Assembly: GCA_035308565.1 (NCBI GenBank)
Contig: DATGGK010000201.1
Span: 1-64,000 of the forward strand
Length of the DNA: 64,000 nucleotides
Reading direction: 5' to 3'
Origin: JANXLS01 sp035308565
GTDB lineage: Bacteria > Planctomycetota > SZUA-567 > H5-PLA8
Within the stretch, counting starts at the first letter, position 1; each line of letters starts with the position of its first letter. A program made the position numbers and the translations under genes. This document shows, piece by piece, positions 40,453 through 48,750 of this stretch. The notes beneath the pieces are model-generated. The model did no database searches, had not been told where the DNA came from, and worked only from the letters and a program-made list of their open reading frames with translations.

Positions 40453-41514
40453 GTGCGAAAGACGATTGTCATTTTAAGCCTCGTTTCGGCGGTCGTTGCG
40501 GCGCTGCTGGTGTCGTTGTCAGGCTGCGAAAAAAAGGACATACGCGAAGTCGCGCCGGCCGCTGCGCAGCGCGCGCTGCCGTTCAATCACAAAGTCCACG
40601 TGGTCGGCGAGAAGATGAAGTGCCGCGTCTGCCACAAAACCGCGGAGAAGGAAGAGCTTGCGGGATTTCCGACGTTCGCCAGTTGCAACAAATGCCATAA
40701 GGGCTTGGACGAGAAAAAGCCGGTTGAGAAGCGCATCGCCACGAATTATGTCGAGGGTAAGACACAGTGGTCGTATGTAACGGAGTCGAAGACGATTGCG
40801 CCGGACCAGATTAAGTTCTCGCACAAAATTCATTTCGACGCGAAAGTGCAATGCACAACTTGCCACCGCGGTGTGGAGGTGGCAAAGGACATCGTTCCGG
40901 CGAAGCTGCACACGACGATGTTCGAGTGCATTGCTTGCCACGTGAAGACGCATGTCGGCGACAACGTGAGCAACGAGTGCAAAATTTGCCACACGCAGAT
41001 CGACAAAAAATTCGAGCCGCAAAACCATTTTGTGAATTGGAAGCAACTGCACGGGCGCGAAGCGGGATTCTTGAAGAAGGAATCGCAGGCGAGCTGCGGG
41101 CTGTGCCACACAGAAGCGAGTTGCGTGGCGTGTCATCGCGTCGAAGCGCCGGCGAACCACACCAATTTCTGGCGCGAACGCGGGCATGGGGTCAGCGCGG
41201 ACATGGACCGCGCGCAATGCAAAGTGTGCCATACGGAAGATTCGTGTTTGCGCTGCCACCAGACGATTCAGCCGCAGAACCACAGGGGCAATTTCAGCGC
41301 GACGCATTGCACGAAATGCCACTTCCCGCTAAAGGAAGAGGGGTGCATCGCGTGCCATAAGAATGCGAATTCGCATTTGCAGGCGGCGCGGCTGCCAATG
41401 AATTTGATTCACAAACAGGCGACGGACGCGACGTGCCGCGATTGTCACAACGGGTTAAAAATGCTGCCGCATCAGGACGATGGGGGGAGTTGTTTGATGT
41501 GCCATAGGCGTTAG
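40453..41514 (+). CDS. Tridecaheme cytochrome c lipoprotein
   Basis: A 353-residue protein with 13 CxxCH heme sites: CRVCH, CNKCH, CTTCH, CIACH, CKICH, CGLCH, CVACH, CKVCH, CLRCH, CTKCH, CIACH, CRDCH and CLMCH, one per 27 residues. The N-terminal signal ends in a lipobox (LVSLSGC, lipid Cys at about 25), so it should be anchored to a membrane facing the periplasm or, if sorted outward, the outside. Many extra His (for example NHKVH, FSHKIHF) give bis-His ligation. GTG start at 40453 is preceded by GGAAGG. Dense multiheme lipoproteins act as electron wires in metal reducers and in some PVC relatives. No outer membrane porin partner was found. Confidence 0.92.
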   Translation: MRKTIVILSLVSAVVAALLVSLSGCEKKDIREVAPAAAQRALPFNHKVHVVGEKMKCRVCHKTAEKEELAGFPTFASCNKCHKGLDEKKPVEKRIATNYVEGKTQWSYVTESKTIAPDQIKFSHKIHFDAKVQCTTCHRGVEVAKDIVPAKLHTTMFECIACHVKTHVGDNVSNECKICHTQIDKKFEPQNHFVNWKQLHGREAGFLKKESQASCGLCHTEASCVACHRVEAPANHTNFWRERGHGVSADMDRAQCKVCHTEDSCLRCHQTIQPQNHRGNFSATHCTKCHFPLKEEGCIACHKNANSHLQAARLPMNLIHKQATDATCRDCHNGLKMLPHQDDGGSCLMCHRR

Positions 41515-41515
41515 G

Positions 41516-41578
41516 AGCGGCGGCGCTCTTGCCGCCGTAAACGATTCCGAATGCATCGGCGGCAGGAGTGCCGCCGCT
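41516..41578. repeat. Pair of inverted REP-like palindromes downstream of the tridecaheme gene
   Basis: Two 22-bp copies (41516-41537 and 41557-41578) are near-perfect inverted repeats of each other (20 of 22 positions) and each is itself a palindrome with GCGGC/GCCGC arms. A 19-bp spacer separates them. The same core occurs at 22041. The arrangement resembles a BIME. It may terminate the cytochrome transcript. Confidence 0.65.
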
Positions 41579-41708
41579 TCTAACGGAATTTTCAAGCTTG
41601 ACGCCAGCGATGAACGTCCATAGTCTTGAGCTATCATTTGTCTGATTGCCGCCCGCACGGCGGCATCGGTTCGGCCTCGATTCGGAATCTCATCACGGAG
41701 GCATGATC

Positions 41709-43256
41709 ATGAACCAGACTACTTCTCGTCGAGAATTTCTTGCGGATGTCGGGCGCGGCATGTTGGTCGCGAGCTTGGGCGCGGCGGTGTCGAGCGAGCT
41801 TGGGCTGGCGCGCGTTTTTGCGGACGACGCGGGGACGCTGAACTTCGGAACGCTTGAGCCGCTTGTGGCGATGATGCAGGAGACGCCGATCGCGAAGTTT
41901 CTGCCGGCGCTTGCTGCGAAACTAAAAGAAGGGACTGAACTGCGCACGCTGATCGCGGCGGGAGCGCTTGCCAACGCGCGTTCGTTCGGCGGGCAGGATT
42001 ACACGGGCTATCATGCGTTGATGGCGCTGATGCCGGCGTTCGACATGTCGAAGCAGCTCAGCGGAATTGAAGGTGCGCTGCCGGTGTTCAAAGTGCTGTA
42101 TCGAAACACGAATCGCATTCAGGAAGCCGGCGGGCGCAAGAACGAAGTGCTGCATCAGATCATCGCCGCCGAAATGGCGCGCGAGCAGGCGACGGGCGAA
42201 ACGCTGCTCGACGCAGAACATAAGGGCGACATGGCGGCGGCGGAGGGGATTTTCGCGCGGATGCTGAGCGGCCCCGAAGGCGAGGCGTTCAATCATCTGC
42301 AATTTGCCGTGCAGGATGAAGTAGATGTGCATCGCGTGGTGCTGGCGTGGCGCTCGTGGGCGCTGCTGGATGTGGCGGGCAAAGAGAACGCACTGACGCT
42401 GCTGCGCCAGTCGCTGCGGTACTGCGTGAATCAGGAAAAATATTTGCGCGACAATAAAATGTCGCCGTCGCCGATTCGCGCGCTGGTGCCGAAACTTTTC
42501 GATCAATACAAATTGGAAAGCCAGCCGCTCGGTACGAAGCCGGCGGACGACGCACTGGTCGCGCAACTTACTGAAATAATTTATGGCATCGACCGCGCGA
42601 AAGCGGCGGACGCGGTCGCGGCGGCGCTGGCGGACGGCATTTCACCGGAAGGCGTGGGCGAGGCGATTTCGTTGGCGGCCAATCAATTGGTGCTGCGCGA
42701 TCCGGGTCTCGCAAAGAACAACGGCCCAAAGCGGCCGATGGGCAGCGTGCATGGCGCCTCGGTGGGCGTGCACGCGTCGGATTCGGCGAATGCGTGGCGG
42801 CACATCGCGCGCGTGAGCAATCCGCGCAACACGTATGCGAGTTTGATCGTCGGCGCGTTCCACACGGCGGGACAAAGCGCGGGACTCAACGCGAAGCCGT
42901 ATCCGCTCGCCGAAAATCTGGAGAAGATTGAGGCGAAGGATTCCGCCACACTGCTGAAGGATTTGGATGCGGCGATCAAGGAGAAGGATCAGGCGCGCGC
43001 GAGTGCACTGGTGCAGCGCTACGGCGAACAGGGACATCCGGAGCGCGCGGTGCTTGATGTCATGATCAAATACGCAGTGAGCGAAGACGGCGCGCTGCAC
43101 GCGGAGAAATTCTACCGCACGGTCGAAGAGGAATTCGCAGCCACGCGCGCGGCGTTCCGCTGGCGGCATGTGTGCGCGCTGGCGCGAGTGACGGCCAGCG
43201 AGTACGGATTCCCGGCGGCGGGTTATGCCGAAGCACGGACGTTGTTGGGGGCGTAA
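41709..43256 (+). CDS. Tat-exported protein of unknown function
   Basis: A 515-residue protein. ATG at 41709 is chosen, because GGAG (41697-41700) is 8 bases away, whereas ATG 41703 is too close. The N-terminus is a textbook Tat signal: SRREFLADVGRGML followed by VASLGAAVSS and an ARVFA cleavage region. The mature part is helical, without membrane segments or Cys, and contains conserved-looking blocks (LNFGTLEPLVAMMQETP, ANARSFGGQDYTGYHALMAL, VLYRNTNRIQEAGG). I recognise this as a type found in planctomycete genomes but do not know its function. Tat export often implies a cofactor bound in the cytosol, but none is visible. It is downstream of the 13-heme gene, separated by palindromes. Confidence 0.75.
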   Translation: MNQTTSRREFLADVGRGMLVASLGAAVSSELGLARVFADDAGTLNFGTLEPLVAMMQETPIAKFLPALAAKLKEGTELRTLIAAGALANARSFGGQDYTGYHALMALMPAFDMSKQLSGIEGALPVFKVLYRNTNRIQEAGGRKNEVLHQIIAAEMAREQATGETLLDAEHKGDMAAAEGIFARMLSGPEGEAFNHLQFAVQDEVDVHRVVLAWRSWALLDVAGKENALTLLRQSLRYCVNQEKYLRDNKMSPSPIRALVPKLFDQYKLESQPLGTKPADDALVAQLTEIIYGIDRAKAADAVAAALADGISPEGVGEAISLAANQLVLRDPGLAKNNGPKRPMGSVHGASVGVHASDSANAWRHIARVSNPRNTYASLIVGAFHTAGQSAGLNAKPYPLAENLEKIEAKDSATLLKDLDAAIKEKDQARASALVQRYGEQGHPERAVLDVMIKYAVSEDGALHAEKFYRTVEEEFAATRAAFRWRHVCALARVTASEYGFPAAGYAEARTLLGA

Positions 43257-43269
43257 TTCATAAGCATAC

Positions 43270-43307
43270 TGCCGCTGGCGGAGACGTTTGCGTCTCGGTC
43301 AGCGGCA
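43270..43307 (+). terminator. Hairpin after the Tat-exported protein gene
   Basis: TGCCGCTG (43270-43277) pairs with CAGCGGCA (43300-43307) and GAGACG (43281-43286) with CGTCTC (43291-43296), with a TTTG loop and a 3-base internal mismatch. It starts 14 bp after the stop and precedes the IPT/TIG gene. A classical U-tract is absent. Confidence 0.5.
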
Positions 43308-43409
43308 ACGTCACGATTTAACGAAGATTAATCCTCAAAACACCGGAATCATAACTAATACACGTTTTGCCCGCGCATTTATTAGATGCTGGCGAAACGG
43401 AGAAAACTC

Positions 43410-46400
43410 ATGAAATCTGGTGCTGCTGCTCGTCCCGCTGTCGCAATCCTTGGAGTGCTCCTTTTTTGCTTCGGAAGTTGCTTCGCTGCGGGAACAGGCA
43501 TTGATTACGCCACAACGATACAGCCGATTTACAACAATTACTGTATTCTGTGTCACAACAGTCCGTCTGGTTCCGGGCTGCAGGATCTGACGGCCGGAAA
43601 CAGCTATGCCGCCACAGTGAATGTGCAAATTATGGTCGGCGGTCCCAGTGGACCTTTCCGTGTGCGCCCGGACCTTACCAATCAAAGTGGCATTTTTCAA
43701 GTCATCGTGACAGACGGATCTGGCGCCGCTGCCGGAATGGGCTCGTGGATCGCGACGGCCGCCGATAAGAACAACATCACGAACTGGATCAATCAAGGCG
43801 CGCTGCCAGACACCAGCGCCCCGACGGTCACCTCTATCAGCCCAAATTCCGGCCCGATAGCCGGCGGTACAAGCGTCACGATCACCGGCACGAAGTTCGG
43901 CGGAACCGGCACTTTTCTGCCGACGGTCACGATTGGCGGAGCGGCGGCGAGCAACGTCGTGGTCGCGGCGGCCCCCAATAGTTTCACCACAATCACCTGC
44001 AAGGTTCCCGCGCACAACGCCGGTGGCGCGGATGTGATTGTGACGACGACCGCCGGCGGAGCATCCCCAGCGCTGACCAATGGATTTACCTATATGTCGC
44101 CGATACCGACGATCACGAACATCAATCCCAATGTTGGCCCTCAGGCTGGCGGGCAAAGTGTCACGCTGACAGGCACAAACTTTGTATCAGGGGCGACGGT
44201 CACGTTTGGTGGAAATGCTGCAACAAATATTGTAGTCGTCAGTTCCACTCAAATTACCTGCACGACCCCGGCGCATGCACCCGGCGCTGCCGACGTGGTG
44301 GTCACCACCAGCGGGGGTATCGTAACTTCCACTGGGGGATATACATATTTTAATGCGCCCACTTTAACCAATGTTTCGCCTTCCCGCGGCCTGGATGTGG
44401 GTGGAGACAGCGTAACTTTGAGCGGCACTAACTTTCTCTCCGCCGCCACTGTAACCTTCGGCGGTCTCAGCGCTCTTAGCATTGTCGTCGTCAACGCTGG
44501 ACAAATTACCTGCACCACTCCCGCGCATTCCGCGGCCATGGTTGACGTGGTGGTCACGACTCCCGGCGGCAGCAGCACGCTGACAAACGGATTTACCTAC
44601 CAAAGCGCTCCGACCATTACAACTATTAATCCCAATGCGGGTCCTTCGGCGGGCGGGCAAAACGTAACCATCACCGGCACCAATTTTCTGAATGGAGCGA
44701 CAGTCACATTCGGCGGAACCGGCGCCGCAAATATTAATGTCGCCGGCAGCACGCAAATAATCTGCACAACGCCGGCTCATTTGGCGGGAACAGCCGATGT
44801 TGTCGTCACTACTTCTGCCGCCAGCGTGACATCGGCCGGCGGATATACGTACTACGACCCTCCCACGTTGACCGGCGTTTCGCCCGGCAGCGGCCCCGCC
44901 GGCGGCGGGTTGAGCGTGACCTTGACGGGAACAAATTTCGTGAGCGGTGCCAATATTACTTTCGATGGCCTGCAAGCGACGAACATAAACGTGGTCAGCA
45001 CCACACAGATCGCGTGCCTGACTCCTGCACATGCCGTCGGCTCAGTGGATGTGGTCGTCACTACTCCGGGCGGAACGGTGACACTTGCTGGCGGCTTTAC
45101 TTACAACAATTCCCCAACCATAAAAACCATCGTGCCCGACGCGGGACCGGCGGCGGGCGGGCAAAACGTCACGCTTACCGGCACCGATTTTGAGTCAGCC
45201 GCAACGCTGACATTCGGCGGAACACCGGCGTTGAATATTGTCGTTTCCAGCGCGACGAAAATTACCTGCACCACGCCAAGCCAAGCCGCGGGCGCCGCGG
45301 ACGTCGTGGTTACCACTTCTGCCGGTACTTGGACCACTACCGGGGGCTATACCTTCTTCGACGCGCCGACAATTACCAGCGTCGCGCCCAATACCGGGCC
45401 AAGCGCGGGAGGGCAAAGCATTTCGATCGCCGGAACGAATTTCATCGTGGGAGCGTCGGTTGTCATCGGTGGTACAGCGGCGACAAATATTGTCGTCGCC
45501 AGCGGCACGCAAATCCATTGTGTGACGCCCTTGCACGTGGCTGGGAACGCGGACGTTGTGGTTACAACCGCCGGCGGCGCTGCGACATCGACGGGCGCAT
45601 ACACGTTCTTCGATGCGCCGACGCTCGCCAGTGTCGCGCCTAACTTCGGATTGATCGCGGGTGGGAAGAGCATTACGCTGACCGGCACGAACTTCATCAC
45701 GGGCACAACCGTCACGTTTGGAGGAACTTCAGCGACGGGCATCGTCGTGTCAAGCGCCACGCAAATTACCTGCTCGACTCCAGCCCATGCGTCCGGAGCG
45801 GTGGATGTCGTGGTCAACAACGCCGGCGGCGCCGCCACGTTGATGAATGGCTTTACCTATTTTGCCGTGCCGGCGATCACGAGCGCGGACAATCAAACCT
45901 TTGTCGTCGCCACGCCCGGAAGCTTTACCATCAATGTCACCGGCACGCCGGCGCTCGCGATCACCGTTAGCGGCACGTTGCCCAGCAACATCATGTTTGT
46001 CGATCACGGAAACGGCACCGCAACGCTCAGCGGCACGCCCGGCGCCGGTTCCGCGGGCGTGTACAACCTGACCATTACCGCAACGAATTTGGGCGGATCG
46101 ATGCAGCAAAATTTCACGCTGACAATCATCACGCCGCCGCCCGTCGTCGGTTCGGGGATCGACAGCGACGGCGACGGATTTTCGGACGCGTTCGAAACCG
46201 CGGTGGGCACGAATCCGCTGGACGCCTCATCCACGCCATTCGGCGGACTTAAAGCCCCGCCTCCCATTCCGTTGACTCTGACGTCGGCGTCGATCAGTCT
46301 CAACTTCGCGAAGGATTCGAGCGACACGATCAAATTGAGCGGCGTCGTGAATATCCCCGCGGGCTTCGCGCCGTTGGGGAACAAAGTTTTTCTGGATGTC

Positions 46401-46703
46401 GGCGGCGTGGTGAATAGTTTTACGCTCGACGGCAAAGGCAGCGCAAAATCCGGGACCGATTCGCTCAAGATCTCGATCAAAGCCGCGAAGGGCGTGGTGG
46501 CGGCGCAGACTTCCAAGTTTGCGGTCGCGCTCAGCAAGGGTTTATTCACGGCGCAATTGGCAAGTTCGCAACTCACGAACACGACCATCAGCAAGTCGCC
46601 GGTCACCATCACCATTAGTCTGCTAATAAACAACACGATTTTGCAAACTTCGAAAAACATGCTTTACACGGCCAAGCAAGGAAAATCGGGAACTGCGAAA
46701 TGA
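43410..46703 (+). CDS. Exported c-type heme protein with eight IPT/TIG repeats
   Basis: A 1097-residue protein. The ATG at 43410 is preceded by GGAGAA and gives a clear signal peptide (VAILGVLLFCFGSCFAAG). A single-heme domain follows (CILCH near 47). Eight IPT/TIG repeats of about 85 residues occupy residues about 135-815, each beginning like APTITTINPNAGPSAGG and containing VTLTGTNF. Then come a putative Ig domain (about 820-905) and a thrombospondin-3-like calcium motif (GSGIDSDGDGFSDAFET, about 910-930), and a C-terminal beta-rich region. The combination of heme with extracellular-type repeats suggests a surface or periplasmic protein that positions a heme or binds polymer. It ends just before a gene for a methyltransferase-like protein. 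Confidence 0.85.
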   Translation: MKSGAAARPAVAILGVLLFCFGSCFAAGTGIDYATTIQPIYNNYCILCHNSPSGSGLQDLTAGNSYAATVNVQIMVGGPSGPFRVRPDLTNQSGIFQVIVTDGSGAAAGMGSWIATAADKNNITNWINQGALPDTSAPTVTSISPNSGPIAGGTSVTITGTKFGGTGTFLPTVTIGGAAASNVVVAAAPNSFTTITCKVPAHNAGGADVIVTTTAGGASPALTNGFTYMSPIPTITNINPNVGPQAGGQSVTLTGTNFVSGATVTFGGNAATNIVVVSSTQITCTTPAHAPGAADVVVTTSGGIVTSTGGYTYFNAPTLTNVSPSRGLDVGGDSVTLSGTNFLSAATVTFGGLSALSIVVVNAGQITCTTPAHSAAMVDVVVTTPGGSSTLTNGFTYQSAPTITTINPNAGPSAGGQNVTITGTNFLNGATVTFGGTGAANINVAGSTQIICTTPAHLAGTADVVVTTSAASVTSAGGYTYYDPPTLTGVSPGSGPAGGGLSVTLTGTNFVSGANITFDGLQATNINVVSTTQIACLTPAHAVGSVDVVVTTPGGTVTLAGGFTYNNSPTIKTIVPDAGPAAGGQNVTLTGTDFESAATLTFGGTPALNIVVSSATKITCTTPSQAAGAADVVVTTSAGTWTTTGGYTFFDAPTITSVAPNTGPSAGGQSISIAGTNFIVGASVVIGGTAATNIVVASGTQIHCVTPLHVAGNADVVVTTAGGAATSTGAYTFFDAPTLASVAPNFGLIAGGKSITLTGTNFITGTTVTFGGTSATGIVVSSATQITCSTPAHASGAVDVVVNNAGGAATLMNGFTYFAVPAITSADNQTFVVATPGSFTINVTGTPALAITVSGTLPSNIMFVDHGNGTATLSGTPGAGSAGVYNLTITATNLGGSMQQNFTLTIITPPPVVGSGIDSDGDGFSDAFETAVGTNPLDASSTPFGGLKAPPPIPLTLTSASISLNFAKDSSDTIKLSGVVNIPAGFAPLGNKVFLDVGGVVNSFTLDGKGSAKSGTDSLKISIKAAKGVVAAQTSKFAVALSKGLFTAQLASSQLTNTTISKSPVTITISLLINNTILQTSKNMLYTAKQGKSGTAK
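43818..45860 (+). repeat. DNA encoding eight tandem IPT/TIG repeats
   Basis: About 250-bp units encode repeated PTxTxxxPNxGPxAGGxxVTxTGTNF cores followed by TCTTPAHxxGxxDVVVTT. Copies differ at DNA level, so the array is old or diversifying. The opposite strand shows periodic false open frames. Confidence 0.85.
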
Positions 46704-46788
46704 GAAGAGCGTGTGCCCGCGAGTTGACACGCGCTCGAAGCGGCGTAAAAGAGAATTCCCCGTTCCGCAGGGATTCCGAGGCCGCATA

Positions 46789-47928
46789 ATGGCAGACTAC
46801 AACGCCGGGCACGATCCGGCTCGCTTCAACCCGCTCGATTATCCGCAGAGTTTGGAGTTGCCCAAGCACGCCAGTTCGACGGCGTGGCACGAGCATATTC
46901 CGTTCGTCAAAATCCTCGTGCAGCTTTTGCGGCCAAAAATTTTCGTGAAACTCGGCGTGCGCAAGGACGATTCGTATCTTGCAATTTGCGAATCCGCCGC
47001 GACGCTGGGCATCGCGTGTTACGGCGTGGACGGCGGCAATGGCCGCATCAAGCACGCCGGTGTCGCCGACGACAAAGTCTTAAGCCAGCTTCACGCCGCT
47101 CACGATCCGCACTACGGGACGTTTTCGCGCGTCGTTGAAACTGGGGGCGACGCGCAGGCGCCTGCTGCGTCGCACTTCGCTGAGAACAGCATCGAACTGC
47201 TGCATGTCGATGGCTTGCAGCCGTACAAGGCCGTCTGCCGCGATTGGGAAACGTGGCGCCCGAAACTCAGCCGCAGTGCCGTAGTTCTTTTTCAAGGCAC
47301 GAATGTGCGCGAAGGCGATGTGGGCATGTGGCAGCTTTGGAAGCAGTTGTGCTTCACGTATCGTCATTTTGAATTTCTGCACGGTCAGGGCCTCGGCGTC
47401 ATCGTCACCGGTCCTGGCATTCCGGAACCGCTGAATGTGTTTCTGACGATGGCCGAAAAGAATTCAGAGACGGTGCGCAAATATTTTTTCGCGCTGGGCA
47501 ATCGCAGTTCGCTGCACGCGCAGGCCGTAACGCAAAGTGAGACGATCGAGTCGCTGGAAACAAAACTGCGCGATACCGAAGCGCTCTCCGGCTCAAAGAA
47601 CACAACCTTGCTTGCGCAAGCGGCGGAGATCGGGCGCTTGAATGAAATGATCGCCGGGCTTCAACAGCGATTGAGCGCAAGCACCGCAGACGCGCAAACG
47701 CTGCGCGGCGAGCTTGAAAAAATCAAAGCTGAATTCACCGAAGCGGGGAAGCTCCACACAAGAATTACAGAGCAGGAGCAATCGCTCCTGGCGCTGAAAA
47801 GCCAGCTTCAAATGCTGCAAGCCGAATCCGCACGGCTGCGCGAGGAATCTTCGCGCATCAAAAACAGCACGAGTTTCAAACTGCTTCAATCACTCACCGC
47901 GCCGTTCCGTTTTTTTCGCGGCGGATAA
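46789..47928 (+). CDS. Methyltransferase-like protein with C-terminal coiled coil
   Basis: A 379-residue protein. The ATG at 46789 (GAGG seven bases upstream) is chosen because the 26 in-frame residues before it look like leader sequence. The N-terminal half resembles class I methyltransferase-like domains found at the start of PVC glycosyltransferases: ILVQLLRPKIFVKLGVRKDDSYLAICE, then YGVDGGNG and IELLHVDGLQPYKAV. The usual GxGxG is altered to VKLGVRKD, so SAM binding is uncertain. From about 230 to 360 it is coiled coil, ending with SFKLLQSLTAPFRFFRGG, a tail typical of glycan-modifying multi-enzymes. It may act in surface glycan synthesis. It stands alone on this strand. Confidence 0.68.
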   Translation: MADYNAGHDPARFNPLDYPQSLELPKHASSTAWHEHIPFVKILVQLLRPKIFVKLGVRKDDSYLAICESAATLGIACYGVDGGNGRIKHAGVADDKVLSQLHAAHDPHYGTFSRVVETGGDAQAPAASHFAENSIELLHVDGLQPYKAVCRDWETWRPKLSRSAVVLFQGTNVREGDVGMWQLWKQLCFTYRHFEFLHGQGLGVIVTGPGIPEPLNVFLTMAEKNSETVRKYFFALGNRSSLHAQAVTQSETIESLETKLRDTEALSGSKNTTLLAQAAEIGRLNEMIAGLQQRLSASTADAQTLRGELEKIKAEFTEAGKLHTRITEQEQSLLALKSQLQMLQAESARLREESSRIKNSTSFKLLQSLTAPFRFFRGG

Positions 47929-48030
47929 AGGCGCTAAAGTTTGCTCATTATAAATTCTGTGATCTCTCGATCACCGATCATTGCACGGCGCCGCGGTGTA
48001 GCTTTTCATAATCCACTCGGAATCATGCTC

Positions 48031-48744
48031 ATGAAAAATAATCAACGTTTTTTTTGGTTGGTCGTCGAAGCGGCGTTCGCGCTCGCGCTCAGATCGTATT
48101 GCGGAGAAACTGAAACTCCGCCGAAACCCGCCGACGACGCGCGCGCGAAACCCATCTCGCTCTTCGACGGGAAGACGCTCAATGGCTGGATTCAGATTCC
48201 GGAAAATTCGTGGGTTGTCATAGACGGCGCGATGGCAAGCACCGGCGCGGCGCGCGGTGTGATTTGCACGAAGGAGGATTACTCGCGCTATCGCCTCACG
48301 TTTACGATGCGTCACGTCTCCGGCAACAAGGACCATCAAGCCTGCATTTTGATTTTCTGCACGCGTCCGCCGGAAGGCGAGAAAGGACTCGATGCGCTGG
48401 GCGGCATTCAGTTCCAAGTTCCAAATGGCGGCCATTGGGATTATCGCAAAGGGCACAACAACGGCGGCGGCACTGAATTCACATCGCTGCCGCATCCGAA
48501 GTTCAACGTTCACGAATGGAGCCGCATTGAAATTCTAGTCGATTCCGCAACCGGCACGGCGCGCATGGCCGTCGCGCAGCCTGTCGGCAGCAAAGCTGTT
48601 GAAGTGCTGCAATTCAAAGTTCCCGAAGCGGGGCAGAAAGGACCGATCGCGTGGCAGATGCATAACGCCGGATTGTTCGACGAATTCAAGGACGTCGAAA
48701 TTGAAATCAATCCGAAGAGCGACGAATTGCTCACCACAAAATAG
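48031..48744 (+). CDS. Exported DUF1080 (3-keto-disaccharide hydrolase-like) protein
   Basis: A 237-residue protein with a signal-like N-terminus (FFWLVVEAAFALALRSYC) and the DUF1080 core: ISLFDGKTLNGWIQ, then IDGAMAST, DYSRYRLTFTMRH, and a concanavalin-like beta-sandwich ending AWQMHNAGLFDEFKDVEIEI. DUF1080 proteins are very numerous in PVC bacteria and are linked to sugar binding or 3-keto-glycoside cleavage. The start at 48031 or 48025 is uncertain; CGGA (48018-48021) is better spaced from 48031. It is convergent with the giant propeller gene (6 bp apart). Confidence 0.85.
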   Translation: MKNNQRFFWLVVEAAFALALRSYCGETETPPKPADDARAKPISLFDGKTLNGWIQIPENSWVVIDGAMASTGAARGVICTKEDYSRYRLTFTMRHVSGNKDHQACILIFCTRPPEGEKGLDALGGIQFQVPNGGHWDYRKGHNNGGGTEFTSLPHPKFNVHEWSRIEILVDSATGTARMAVAQPVGSKAVEVLQFKVPEAGQKGPIAWQMHNAGLFDEFKDVEIEINPKSDELLTTK

Positions 48745-48750
48745 TGTCCG

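Noticed and set aside
43793..45838. Several antisense frames across the TIG repeats, similar to one another
   Set aside because: Periodic by-products of the repeat array; each is a Val/Thr/Pro-rich antisense.
37410..46703. A complete Mtr-type porin-cytochrome conduit
   Set aside because: No outer membrane beta-barrel gene was found among the cytochromes.
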